Shown here piece by piece: positions 49,448 through 57,775 of a stretch of 64,000 nt of DNA. Within the stretch, counting starts at the first letter, position 1; each line of letters starts with the position of its first letter. The notes beneath the pieces were generated by a model, which worked only from the letters and a program-made list of their open reading frames with translations, searched no databases and was not told the origin of the DNA. The DNA comes from Phenylobacterium sp. Root1290 (GTDB taxonomy: Bacteria; Pseudomonadota; Alphaproteobacteria; Caulobacterales; Caulobacteraceae): the NCBI RefSeq assembly GCF_001425305.1, contig NZ_LMEE01000002.1, positions 990,359 through 1,054,358 on the forward strand, read 5' to 3'. Position numbers and translations under genes: made by a program.

Positions 49448-51178
49448 ATGAACGGCACGCCCTGGGGATCGTTCTCAACAATCCGGGTCCGTCTGACGGC
49501 GGCGCTGGCCGCCGCCCTGTTGCCAGTTCTCATCCTTGGAATCCTGCAATCGGCCATCACGTTCCGGCGTGAAGGCGTGCAGTTGCGCGAAGACCTGGCC
49601 GCCGCGTCCGAACGCAGCGCGGCCACGGCGCGCGCGCGCATGGAGGCCGCCGACATTCTGCTGGAGACGCTGGCCCCCGGTTCGGTGGGCTTCAACTGCG
49701 CCCAGCGGCTGGCCGAGGTGACCCAGCGCATCCCCGGCTATCACAACCTGATCCGCTTCGATCGCCGAGGCCGGGTGGCCTGCGCGGCGGGCGACGTGCC
49801 GGCCGACATGGAGCGGGCCAGCCGGCCATGGTTCCAGAGCCTGGCCAAGGGCGACAGCCTGGTGATTACGCGCGAACCCGGCGCCAACTACGCCACGGTG
49901 CCGGCGCTGCTGGCCGCGGTGCCGGCCGAGGCTCCGGGCGTCGGCTTCGACGGCGCACTGGTGGCGGTGATCGCGTTGGAGAGCCTCGCGCCCCGCACCG
50001 CCGACCGCTCATTGCCCGAAGATTCTGAAGTCGCGCTGGCCGACGGCGACGGCGCCTATATCAACGCCACCGACAAGGAGGCCTTCCCGAGCCTGCCGGC
50101 CGACTGGCGGGCCCAGGCGTTGGAGCAGGGCTCGATGGTCTGGTACGCGCGTGACGTGCGCGGCGAGCGCCGGGTCTATTCGGCCGCGCCGCTGGTCGGC
50201 GACGAGCTGTTCGTGATCCTGTCGGCGCGGTCGGGCGGTCTGTTCTCGTGGGCGACGCTCAACCCGCTGACCAGCATCGTCTTCCCGATCCTGACCTTCA
50301 TCCTGGCGCTGGTGGCGGTGTCGGTGGTGACCGAGCGGGTGGTGATCCGCTGGATCGCCTATCTGCAGCGCATCGCCGCGCTCTATGCCCGTGGGCGCTT
50401 CACGGTGCGCCCTGTCCAGGCTGACCAGGCCCCGCCCGAGATCCGCGACCTGGCCGAGACTCTGGAGGATATGGCGGACGCCATCGTCGGGCGCGACGCA
50501 TCCCTGCGCGACTCGCTGGCGCAGAAAGACGACCTGATGCGCGAGATTCACCATCGGGTGAAGAACAACCTGCAGGTCATCTCCTCGCTGCTGAACATGC
50601 AGCAGCGGGCGCTGTCGGACCCGGCGGCCCGGGCGGCGATGTCCGACACCCGCCAGCGGATCACCGCCCTGGCGCTCATCTACCGCGCGCTCTACCAGGG
50701 CCCCGATCTGAAGCGGGTGGACCTGCGCGCCTTCCTCGAGGAGTTGACCGCGCAGCTTATCGCCGCCGACATCGGCCACGGGCCCGGCGTGCGCACCGAG
50801 ATCCATGTCGACGACCTGGTCATCGACCCCGATCGGCTGGCCCCGCTGGCGCTGTTCGCGGTCGAGGCGGTCACCAACGCCCAGAAGCACGCCTTCGCCG
50901 GCCGCGGCGGGACCTTGAGCGTCAACTTCCTCGTTCGCGGCGACGAGGCCGAGCTGGAAATCAGCGATGACGGCGACGCCCCGCCCGACGCCCTGACCAC
51001 ATCCGGCGTCGGCCGCACCCTGATGACCGCGTTCGGCCGCCAGCTGCGCGGCAGGGCCGAAGTGGCCCGCAACGAGAAGGGCGGGATCACCGCGCGCCTG
51101 ATCTTCCCGACGCCGATCGAGGATCAGGCCGCGCGCCGCGCAAGCGCCGCCCGACGCGGGAACCAGGCTGCGGCTTGA
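49448..51178 (+). CDS. phyK: PhyK-type membrane sensor histidine kinase
   Basis: A 576-residue HisKA_2-type kinase. One membrane helix near residues 15-33, a periplasmic sensor domain (about 35-270), a second helix (about 278-300), a HAMP-like linker, phospho-acceptor H369 in HHRVKNNLQ, and an ATPase domain (about 440-560). Position directly after ecfG and the architecture match PhyK, the kinase that phosphorylates PhyR under stress. The start follows GGGAGG. The 3' end carries the EcfG promoter of the next gene. Confidence 0.9.
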   Translation: MNGTPWGSFSTIRVRLTAALAAALLPVLILGILQSAITFRREGVQLREDLAAASERSAATARARMEAADILLETLAPGSVGFNCAQRLAEVTQRIPGYHNLIRFDRRGRVACAAGDVPADMERASRPWFQSLAKGDSLVITREPGANYATVPALLAAVPAEAPGVGFDGALVAVIALESLAPRTADRSLPEDSEVALADGDGAYINATDKEAFPSLPADWRAQALEQGSMVWYARDVRGERRVYSAAPLVGDELFVILSARSGGLFSWATLNPLTSIVFPILTFILALVAVSVVTERVVIRWIAYLQRIAALYARGRFTVRPVQADQAPPEIRDLAETLEDMADAIVGRDASLRDSLAQKDDLMREIHHRVKNNLQVISSLLNMQQRALSDPAARAAMSDTRQRITALALIYRALYQGPDLKRVDLRAFLEELTAQLIAADIGHGPGVRTEIHVDDLVIDPDRLAPLALFAVEAVTNAQKHAFAGRGGTLSVNFLVRGDEAELEISDDGDAPPDALTTSGVGRTLMTAFGRQLRGRAEVARNEKGGITARLIFPTPIEDQAARRASAARRGNQAAA

Positions 51179-51183
51179 CCGTT
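51159..51183 (+). promoter_or_regulatory. EcfG-type promoter of the entericidin gene, inside the phyK 3' end
   Basis: GGAAC (51159-51163), 16-base spacer, CGTT (51180-51183), 37 bases before the entericidin ATG. It overlaps the last codons of phyK. Confidence 0.83.
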
Positions 51184-51220
51184 AATGGCGCCTTAGACGC
51201 TATCAAGGAGAGATACTCTC

Positions 51221-51358
51221 ATGCGTAAGCTTGTGATCCTCGCAGTGCTCGCCGCCAGTCTGTCCGTCACCGCCTGCAACACCGTTTCGGGCGCCGGCAA
51301 GGACGTGAAGGCCGCCGGCACCGCCGTGACCAACACGGCTGAAGACGCCAAGAGGTAA
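51221..51358 (+). CDS. Entericidin A/B-family lipoprotein
   Basis: A 45-residue lipoprotein. The signal MRKLVILAVLAASLSV leads to the lipobox VTAC (Cys19), followed by NTVSGAGKDVKAAG, the entericidin signature. The mature peptide would be 27 residues, membrane-attached. Entericidins are stationary-phase, stress-induced toxin/antidote lipopeptides in enterics; alphaproteobacterial ones are typical EcfG targets. The ATG follows AAGGAGAG. A stem-loop (51366-51374 with 51380-51388) follows the stop. Confidence 0.9.
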   Translation: MRKLVILAVLAASLSVTACNTVSGAGKDVKAAGTAVTNTAEDAKR

Positions 51359-51415
51359 GCTTCTCCACGGCGGCCTCGCGCCGCCGTGACGATGCAACCC
51401 TGACCGTCACCAGGA

Positions 51416-51447
51416 CGCCGCCCAGCGGCGCGCCGAGGTGGCGGTTT
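51416..51447 (+). terminator. Probable terminator after the entericidin gene
   Basis: CCGCC (51418-51422) can pair with GGCGG (51439-51443) around a structured GC-rich loop, followed by TTTTT. A separate 9-base hairpin without T run (51366-51388) lies upstream. The stem is short, so the call is moderate. Confidence 0.45.
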
Positions 51448-51467
51448 TTGCGTTTCTGGGCCACGGC

Positions 51468-52295
51468 TCAAGCCGCGACGCGATAATCCGGATTGCGGGC
51501 ATAGAGCCCTGGCCGCCCCGCGACCGGCTGGAAGGCATCGGTCAGGCCCGCCACGGACTCCTGGTCGCCCAGGAACAGGTAGCCTTCCGGACTGAGCGCC
51601 CGGGCCAGGTTGATCAGCAGCCGCCCCTTCATCGGCTCGACCAGGGTCGAGAGCACGTAGCGGCAGAAGATCACGTCGAACCGCCCGGCGGTCGAGAGAT
51701 CGGCGACCAGGTTGACGCGCCGCCAGCGGATCATCTGACGCAGGCGCGGCGAGACCCGCCACATGTCGTCCGATTGCTCGAAATGGCGGACCAGCTGGCG
51801 GATCGGGAGACCACGCTGGACCTCGAACTGAGTGTAGATCCCGCTCTGGGCCTTCTCGAGCTGGCGCTCGCCGATGTCGGTGCCGAACAGTTCGACCCTC
51901 AGGCCCGGCAGTCGGCCGCGCTCGTCCTCGACGATCATCGCCAGGGAATAGACTTCTTGGCCGGCGGCGCAGGCGGCCGACCAGATGCGGACCGGCTCGC
52001 CGCCGCGCGCATGCGCAAGCGTCGGCAACACCTCGTCCCGGAACAGGGCGAAGGGCTCGCGATCGCGGAAGAAGGCGCTCTCGGACTGAGCCATCGCCTC
52101 GACGATCGACCAGGCCAGCTTGTCCTCGCGCCGTTCGCGCAGGATGGTCAGCATGTCGGCGAGACTGCCGAAGCCCTCGCGGCGGGCCACCGGGCCCAGG
52201 CGGCTTTCGATCAGGTACGATTTCTCGGGATCGACGCGCACGCCCGCGCGCGCCGCGCACAGCTGGGCGACCAGTTCACGGTCGTCGAGCTTCAT
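51468..52295 (-). CDS. cheR: CheR-type chemotaxis methyltransferase
   Basis: A 275-residue S-adenosylmethionine-dependent methyltransferase with an N-terminal helical CheR domain, then the SAM-binding core (RIWSAACAAGQEVYSLAM) and the ERQLEKAQSGIY segment. It methylates Glu residues on chemoreceptors. The start ATG 52295 overlaps the stop of the upstream receiver gene (ATGA), so they are coupled. No receptor, CheA or CheB lies in the window, so this is an orphan pair next to the stress locus. Confidence 0.9.
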   Translation of the reverse strand: MKLDDRELVAQLCAARAGVRVDPEKSYLIESRLGPVARREGFGSLADMLTILRERREDKLAWSIVEAMAQSESAFFRDREPFALFRDEVLPTLAHARGGEPVRIWSAACAAGQEVYSLAMIVEDERGRLPGLRVELFGTDIGERQLEKAQSGIYTQFEVQRGLPIRQLVRHFEQSDDMWRVSPRLRQMIRWRRVNLVADLSTAGRFDVIFCRYVLSTLVEPMKGRLLINLARALSPEGYLFLGDQESVAGLTDAFQPVAGRPGLYARNPDYRVAA

Positions 52296-52657
52296 GCCAG
52301 GCCGACCTCGGCGAACTTCGCCGTGATGATGTCGCCGTCGAAGGGCTTCATGATGTACTCGTCGGCGCCGCTGTCGAGCGCCTCGCGGATGCGTTCGATA
52401 CTGTTCTCGACCGTGCAGAAGACCACCGTCGGCCGCTCGCCGTCCGGCTCCTGGCGCAGGATCCGCAGGAACTCGATCCCGGACATCGCCGGCATGTTCC
52501 AATCCAGCAGGATCGCGTCGGGCATGGCCGCGCGACACCAGGCGAGCGCCTCCAGCCCGTCGGACGCCTCGGCGATCTCGAAGCCGATGTCCTCCAGGAT
52601 TCGGCGCGCGACCTTGCGGATCACGCGGCTGTCGTCAACGACGAGACAGGTCTTCAA
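52292..52657 (-). CDS. CheY-like single-domain response regulator
   Basis: A 121-residue receiver. VVDDSRVIR supplies the acidic pocket, LLDWNMPAMSG the phospho-acceptor Asp, and IMKPF the conserved Lys. There is no output domain. It is coupled to cheR, so it may tune chemotaxis or motility through protein contact. The 191 bases upstream, toward the GST gene, hold no recognisable site and no EcfG motif. Confidence 0.9.
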   Translation of the reverse strand: MKTCLVVDDSRVIRKVARRILEDIGFEIAEASDGLEALAWCRAAMPDAILLDWNMPAMSGIEFLRILRQEPDGERPTVVFCTVENSIERIREALDSGADEYIMKPFDGDIITAKFAEVGLA

Positions 52658-52848
52658 CGCGGACGCTCCTCCCTCGTGGCGTTTCTGGCGCTGCGTTGGT
52701 TAAGGAGCCGTATGGCGCAGGCCAGATTCCCGCGGCGATCCCCGGTCTAGCTGGGGACAGACTCAGATTTTGTCGATTGAGGCCCGCCAGCCGGCGCCTA
52801 GGCTGCCTGCTCGACCTGTTCCGACATACCCAGCCCAAGAGGCCCGCG

Positions 52849-53574
52849 ATGATCGACGTCCACTACTGGCCGACGCCCAACGGCAAGAAGGTGACCATAC
52901 TGCTTGAGGAACTCGGCCTGCCCTATCGGATCGTGCCGGTGCACATCGGACGCGGCGACCAGTTCACCGACGGCTTCCTGGGCATCTCGCCCAACAACCG
53001 CATGCCGGCCATCGTCGACCATGAGCCGGAGGGCGGCGGCCCGCCGCTGAGCGTCTTCGAGTCCGGCGCGATCATGATCTATCTGGCGGAGAAGGCCGGG
53101 CGCTTCCTGCCCGCCGACACCCGCGGCAAGTACGAGGTCATCCAGTGGGTGATCTGGCAGATGGCCAACCAGGGGCCGAAGTTCGGCGAGCGCGGCCACT
53201 TCAGCCGGGTGGCGCCCGAGCACGGCGACCAGTCCTACGCCCAGCGCCGCTTTGGCGACGAAGTCCACCGGCTGTACGGCGTGCTGAACAACCGGCTCTA
53301 CGACCGCCGCTACATCGCCGGCGACGACTACTCCATCGCCGACATGATCTCGTATCCCTGGACCGCAAGCTGGGAGCTGCAGGGCATCGACATGGGCGAG
53401 TTCAAGTACTTCAAGCGCTGGTTCGACGAGATCAGCGCCCGCCCGGCCGTACAGCGCGGCATGGCCGTCGTCGCCGATCCCGGCGAGGACCCCAAGTCGA
53501 TCACCCCGCAAGAGCAGGAGCGCCGGCGCGGGTTGCTCTACAACCAGCGCGCCCGGCCGGCGCCCGCCTCCTAG
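52849..53574 (+). CDS. Glutathione S-transferase, YfcG/YghU-like
   Basis: A 241-residue GST. TPNGKKVTILLEELGLPY and ESGAIMIYLAEKAG are typical of the Nu-class disulfide-bond oxidoreductases YfcG and YghU, which reduce disulfides with glutathione. The C-terminal helical domain is complete. ATG 52849 follows AAGAGGCC; the frame continues upstream without similarity. The stop overlaps that of the convergent SDR gene. Confidence 0.87.
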   Translation: MIDVHYWPTPNGKKVTILLEELGLPYRIVPVHIGRGDQFTDGFLGISPNNRMPAIVDHEPEGGGPPLSVFESGAIMIYLAEKAGRFLPADTRGKYEVIQWVIWQMANQGPKFGERGHFSRVAPEHGDQSYAQRRFGDEVHRLYGVLNNRLYDRRYIAGDDYSIADMISYPWTASWELQGIDMGEFKYFKRWFDEISARPAVQRGMAVVADPGEDPKSITPQEQERRRGLLYNQRARPAPAS

Positions 53575-54389
53575 ATCAGCGCGGCGGGCTCGACGTCGAG
53601 CTCCTTGAGCAGCGGCTCGGCGTAGGCGACGCGGCCGGTTACCGTCTGCGGGTCGCCCGAGGCCAGGCGATAGACCGCCTCGGCGATGTACTCGATCGGC
53701 TGCACGCGGCTCTTGGTGGCCTCGTTGATCAGGCCGTGGACGGCGACGCCGGGCGTATCGACAAGGCCCGGCGAGACCACGTTGACGGCGATGTTGTCGG
53801 CAAAGACCTCAGACGCCAGGCCGGTCGAGAACCGCTCCAGCGCGGCCTTGCACATGCCATAGACGGTGCCGCCGCGGCCCGGCCCATAGGGCTGCTTGGG
53901 ATGGATGCCGGCCGGCGAGGAGATGTTGACGATCCAGCCGGCGCCCTTGTCGCGCATGCCCGGAATGACGAGCTGCGAGAGGTGGAACGGGGCGTAGACC
54001 TGCACCTCCATCATCAGCTTGAAGCGCTTCTCCGGGAACTCTTCGACCGGGATGAAATAGGTGATGGCGGCGTTGTTGATCAGGATGTCGACCGGGCCGT
54101 AGAGGGCGCTAGCCTCCTCGACCAGCCGCTCGCGTTCGGAGGCCTGGGCCAGGTCGGCCTTGATGAAGGCCGCCTCGCCGCCCGCCTTGCCGATGCGCTC
54201 GACGGTGTCCTGAAGCGTGCCGGGCAGACGGCTCTCGCCGCTCTCGGCGGTGCGGGCCGAGGCGACGACCTTGGCGCCTTCCTGCGCCAGGCGCGCGCAG
54301 ATCGCTTCGCCGATGCCGCGGCTGGCGCCGGTCACCAGGGCCACGCGGCCCTTCAGCGAGCCGTTCGGATTGAATCGGGCTTGGCTCAT
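53571..54389 (-). CDS. Short-chain dehydrogenase/reductase
   Basis: A 272-residue NAD(P)-dependent oxidoreductase. The cofactor loop is TGASRGIGEA, the structural NNAA motif is present, and the catalytic Tyr-Lys pair lies in YGMCK. A long insertion before it (SSPAGIHPKQPYGPGRGG) is unusual for a plain SDR. It follows the TauD-type gene across a 63-base AT-rich gap containing TCTCAA and TTGAGA arms, possibly an operator. The substrate is unknown. Confidence 0.87.
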   Translation of the reverse strand: MSQARFNPNGSLKGRVALVTGASRGIGEAICARLAQEGAKVVASARTAESGESRLPGTLQDTVERIGKAGGEAAFIKADLAQASERERLVEEASALYGPVDILINNAAITYFIPVEEFPEKRFKLMMEVQVYAPFHLSQLVIPGMRDKGAGWIVNISSPAGIHPKQPYGPGRGGTVYGMCKAALERFSTGLASEVFADNIAVNVVSPGLVDTPGVAVHGLINEATKSRVQPIEYIAEAVYRLASGDPQTVTGRVAYAEPLLKELDVEPAALI

Positions 54390-54452
54390 CTCAAATCTCC
54401 CTAATGAAATGTCTTTGTTTTTATTGAGATACGGGACCTGTTCCGGCCCCGC

Positions 54453-55331
54453 TTAGGAAACGCCCTCCGCAGTCTGGAGAGCGGGCTTGCCCACCGAGGC
54501 GGGCCAGGCGTCGACCGTGACCCGGCGCATATGCCGCCGCTGTCCCGGATAATCGTTGAGCGCGAAGTGCCAGACCGAGCGGTTGTCCCAGAAGGCGACC
54601 GATCCGGCCGTCCACGCGAACCGGCAGGTGAAGGCCTCGTAGCGCGAGTGCTCGAACAGGAAGTCCAGCAGCGGCTTGCTCTCGCGCTTGCTCCAGCCGT
54701 CGATCCGCATCGTGAAGGCAGGGTTCACATAGAGCGCCTTGCGGCCGGTCTCGGGATGGACCTTGACCACCGGGTGGATGAACTCGCCGACCGCGCCTTC
54801 GGCTTCGACGACCTTCATCGACTGGCGCTTCTGGGCGGAGTGGCCTTGCGACGAGTATTCGCGACCGGCGGAATGGACGGCGTTGAGCGTTTCCAGCGTC
54901 GCCTTCAGGCCGGGCGAGAGCGCGTCGTAGGCGGCGGCCTGGCTGGCGAACAGGGTGTCGCCGCCCCACTCCGGGATTTCGACCGCATAGAGGATCGAGC
55001 CGATGGAGGGGTTCTCCAGGAAGCTCATGTCGGAGTGCCAGCCGCCGCCAAAGTTCACCTTGTCGCCGGGCTCCTTGACGATCTCCATGAGCTCGGGATG
55101 GCCCGGCATCCCGGCCACATAGGGGTGGATGTTCAGCGGCCCGAAGCGGCGGCCGAAGGCGAGCTGAGCCTCGGGCGTCAGGTTCTGGCCCCGGAAGAAC
55201 ACCACCTGATGCTGGATGAAGGCGGCGCGGATCTCCTCGATCACGGCGTCCGGCAGGTCGCCGGCGAGATCGACGCCGGAAATCTCGGCGCCCAGGGCGC
55301 CGGCTACCTTGCGGATCGTAAGGCCTGACAT
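54453..55331 (-). CDS. TauD/TfdA-family 2-oxoglutarate dioxygenase
   Basis: A 292-residue non-haem Fe(II) enzyme. The ligands H99-x-D101 (GGGWHSDMSF) and H255 (VWHFALND) and the 2-oxoglutarate-binding Arg region (QRRHMRRVT) are present. Family members hydroxylate taurine, aryloxyacetates, alkyl sulfates and related compounds. ATG follows GGAGATGG. It may work with the downstream SDR on the same substrate, which is unknown. Confidence 0.9.
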   Translation of the reverse strand: MSGLTIRKVAGALGAEISGVDLAGDLPDAVIEEIRAAFIQHQVVFFRGQNLTPEAQLAFGRRFGPLNIHPYVAGMPGHPELMEIVKEPGDKVNFGGGWHSDMSFLENPSIGSILYAVEIPEWGGDTLFASQAAAYDALSPGLKATLETLNAVHSAGREYSSQGHSAQKRQSMKVVEAEGAVGEFIHPVVKVHPETGRKALYVNPAFTMRIDGWSKRESKPLLDFLFEHSRYEAFTCRFAWTAGSVAFWDNRSVWHFALNDYPGQRRHMRRVTVDAWPASVGKPALQTAEGVS

Positions 55332-55397
55332 CGGACCATCTCCTCTTGGCTGGAGGGATCAAACAACGCCTGGGGCCCGAGCGCGAGTCAGAAGCTC

Positions 55398-55784
55398 TCA
55401 CTTAGGCTGCAGCAAATCCCACCGGTTGCCATAGAGGTCCTCGAACACCGCCACGGTCGCGTAGGGCTCGTGGCGCGGCGGCTCGAGAAACTTTACCCCC
55501 GCCGCGGTCATCCGGGCGTGATCGGCGGCGAAGTCGTCGGTGTGCAGGAAGAAGCCGACCCGGCCGCCGGTCTGGTCGCCGACCCGCGCGGCCTGGGCCT
55601 CGCCCGCCGCCTTGGCCAGCAGCAGCCCGCCCTGCGATCCGGGCGGGGTGACGACCACCCAGCGCTTGCCGCCGCCCATGTCGTCGTCGCGGGTCAGCTC
55701 GAAGCCAAGCTGTTTCACATAGAAGCCGATCGCTTCGTCGTAGTCGCGGACGACGAGCGCCGTAAGGGCGAGGCTTTGGGTCAT
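55398..55784 (-). CDS. VOC-superfamily (glyoxalase/dioxygenase-fold) protein
   Basis: A 128-residue metal-dependent-fold protein with the paired beta-alpha-beta-beta-beta modules: VRDYDEAIGFYVKQLGF at the start and a closing FEDLYGNRWDLLQ. This resembles glyoxalase-like and bleomycin-resistance-like proteins. The start is ATG 55784 after GGAGGTCAC; the frame continues upstream without similarity. It is on the same strand as the TauD-type gene but upstream of it by 66 bases. The substrate is unknown. Confidence 0.83.
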   Translation of the reverse strand: MTQSLALTALVVRDYDEAIGFYVKQLGFELTRDDDMGGGKRWVVVTPPGSQGGLLLAKAAGEAQAARVGDQTGGRVGFFLHTDDFAADHARMTAAGVKFLEPPRHEPYATVAVFEDLYGNRWDLLQPK

Positions 55785-55858
55785 GTGACCTCCGATTGGG
55801 CTCTGGACCGCAGCGGCGCCCAAGCTAGAGTGCCGCCCATCTATTGGGGGGAGTATCC

Positions 55859-57211
55859 ATGCGTAGAGTCTCGGCGCCCACCGCCGCAAAAATTCTTGGC
55901 GCCGCCATCGTTCTTGGCTTGGGCGTTGCGGGCCAGGCGGCCGCGCAGACCCAGCCGGCCACGGTCATCCATGCCGGCGCGCTGCTGGACAAGCCGGGCC
56001 AGGCGCCGCGCGGCGCCTCCACCCTCATCATCCGTGCCGGCAAGATCGAAGCGGTGCGCGACGGCTTCGTCGAGCCCGAGGCCGGCGCCAAGGTCGTCGA
56101 CCTGCGCGACCAGTTCGTGTTGCCGGGGTTGATCGACAGCCACGTCCACATCTTCAGCGACGACGACAAGGTCCGCTCGCGGATGGAGTTCCCCAACCGC
56201 GACATCGAAGACAACATGGTCATCGGGATCGACAACGCCCGCCGCACCCTGGAGGCCGGCTTCACCACCATCCGCGACCTGGGCAGCGACATCCGCAGCG
56301 TCACGGCCCTGCGCGACGGCATCAACGGCGGCCTGATCACCGGCCCGACCATCGTTGCGGCCGGCCGCGCGATCGCCGTCACCTCGGGCCACGGCGACGG
56401 CTCCAACAACCTCAACCGCGACCTCGCCGAGGTCGCCCACCAGCATGGCGAGAACGTCTGCAACGGCGCCGAGGATTGCCGCCGCGCGGTCCGCAGCCAG
56501 ATCAGCCAGGGCGCGGACGTCATCAAGTTCACCGCCACCGGCGGGGTGTTGTCCAATGTGGCCGGCGGCCTGGGCGCCCAGATGTTCGACGACGAGATGA
56601 AGGCGGTGGTCGAGACCGCGCACATGTTCGGCCGCAAGGTCGCCGCCCACGCCCACGGCACCGACGGCATCGCCGGGGCGCTGAACGCCGGGGTCGACTC
56701 GATCGAGCACGGCACCTTCGGCACGCCGCAGACCGACGCCCTGTTCAAGAAGACCGGCGCCTATTTCGTGCCGACCATGCTGGCCCCGAAGACCGCGCTG
56801 GATCAGGCTCGGGCCGGCGCGCGCTCGCGCAATTCGCTGGAAAAGGCCGAGATCGCGGCCAAGGCGGCAATGGAGAACCACAAGCGCGCCATCGCCGCGG
56901 GCGTGAAGATCGCCTTCGGCACCGACACCGGCGTCTCGGCGCACGGCGACAACGGCAAGGAGTTCGCCCTGATGGTCAGCGTCGGCATGAGCCCGGCCGA
57001 GGCGATCAAGTCGGCGACCGTCAACGCCGCCGACCTGCTGGGCCGCTCGGCCAGCATCGGCACGCTGGAGGCCGGCAAGGACGCCGACATCATCGCCGTC
57101 GCCAAGAGCCCGCTCAGCGACGTGACGGAGCTGGAGCGCCCGACCTTCGTCATGCACCGCGGCGTCCTCGCCAAGGTCGGCGGCCAGCGCGCGCCGTTCC
57201 CGCCGAACTAG
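55859..57211 (+). CDS. Secreted amidohydrolase (Xaa-Pro dipeptidase/imidazolonepropionase-like)
   Basis: A 450-residue exported metal hydrolase. A signal peptide (ILGAAIVLGLGVAGQAAAQ) is followed by the amidohydrolase barrel: IDSHVHIF (first His pair), a carboxylated-Lys candidate in VIKFTATGG, AAHAHG, EHGTFG and the terminal DTGV Asp. Many secreted members cleave dipeptides or detoxify organophosphates or mycotoxins; the specific substrate is open. The start follows GGGGGAG. It stands alone. Confidence 0.87.
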   Translation: MRRVSAPTAAKILGAAIVLGLGVAGQAAAQTQPATVIHAGALLDKPGQAPRGASTLIIRAGKIEAVRDGFVEPEAGAKVVDLRDQFVLPGLIDSHVHIFSDDDKVRSRMEFPNRDIEDNMVIGIDNARRTLEAGFTTIRDLGSDIRSVTALRDGINGGLITGPTIVAAGRAIAVTSGHGDGSNNLNRDLAEVAHQHGENVCNGAEDCRRAVRSQISQGADVIKFTATGGVLSNVAGGLGAQMFDDEMKAVVETAHMFGRKVAAHAHGTDGIAGALNAGVDSIEHGTFGTPQTDALFKKTGAYFVPTMLAPKTALDQARAGARSRNSLEKAEIAAKAAMENHKRAIAAGVKIAFGTDTGVSAHGDNGKEFALMVSVGMSPAEAIKSATVNAADLLGRSASIGTLEAGKDADIIAVAKSPLSDVTELERPTFVMHRGVLAKVGGQRAPFPPN

Positions 57212-57261
57212 CGCGAGCTGGCCCGGCGCCGCGCGCAGGAGTTGTCATGCCCCGCAGTTAG

Positions 57262-57279
57262 GCTAGGGTCACGCCTAGC
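57262..57279. repeat. Inverted repeat before the DUF805 gene
   Basis: GCTAGG (57262-57267) and CCTAGC (57274-57279) with a 6-base spacer, 19 bases before the DUF805 ATG. It could be an operator or a leader hairpin. Confidence 0.35.
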
Positions 57280-57297
57280 TTAGCTTCGGAGAGCACG

Positions 57298-57726
57298 ATG
57301 GACTTGATGTTCCAACCGCTCCGCAAGTACGCGGATTTTTCCGGCCGCGCGCGCCGGATGGAGTTCTGGCTGTTCTGGCTGTTCCTGATCGGAATCCAGA
57401 TCGTCTTCTCAGTATTGATCGGGATCGTCGCAGGCCCCACGGCGGCCGTGGCCGACCCGGCGGACCCGTTCGCAGTCCTGAACGGTCCGGCCAAGGCGCT
57501 TTATGGCGTCTTCGGCTTGGTGATGCTGGGCCTGTTGATCCCCAGCATCGCCGTAGCGTTCCGGCGCCTGCACGACACCAACCGCACGGCCTGGTGGGTG
57601 CTGCTGGGGCTGATCCCGTTCCTGGGCGCGCTGGTGCTGATCGTCTTCTATCTGCTGGACGGCACGCCTGGCCCCAACAAGTACGGTCCCGATCCCAAGG
57701 GTCGGGTCTCGGCGGTCGCGGCCTGA
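57298..57726 (+). CDS. DUF805-family membrane protein
   Basis: A 142-residue inner-membrane protein with about four helices. The family marks are FSGRARRMEFWLFWLF near the N-terminus and the RRLHDTNRTAWWVLL segment, ending in LLDGTPGPNKYGPDPKG. The function is unknown. The ATG follows CGGAGAG. It is convergent with chpT. Confidence 0.9.
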   Translation: MDLMFQPLRKYADFSGRARRMEFWLFWLFLIGIQIVFSVLIGIVAGPTAAVADPADPFAVLNGPAKALYGVFGLVMLGLLIPSIAVAFRRLHDTNRTAWWVLLGLIPFLGALVLIVFYLLDGTPGPNKYGPDPKGRVSAVAA

Positions 57727-57775
57727 TCTGCGATCTGGTGAGGCGCTGGCCGCCTCACCAGACGCTCGGCCGCCG

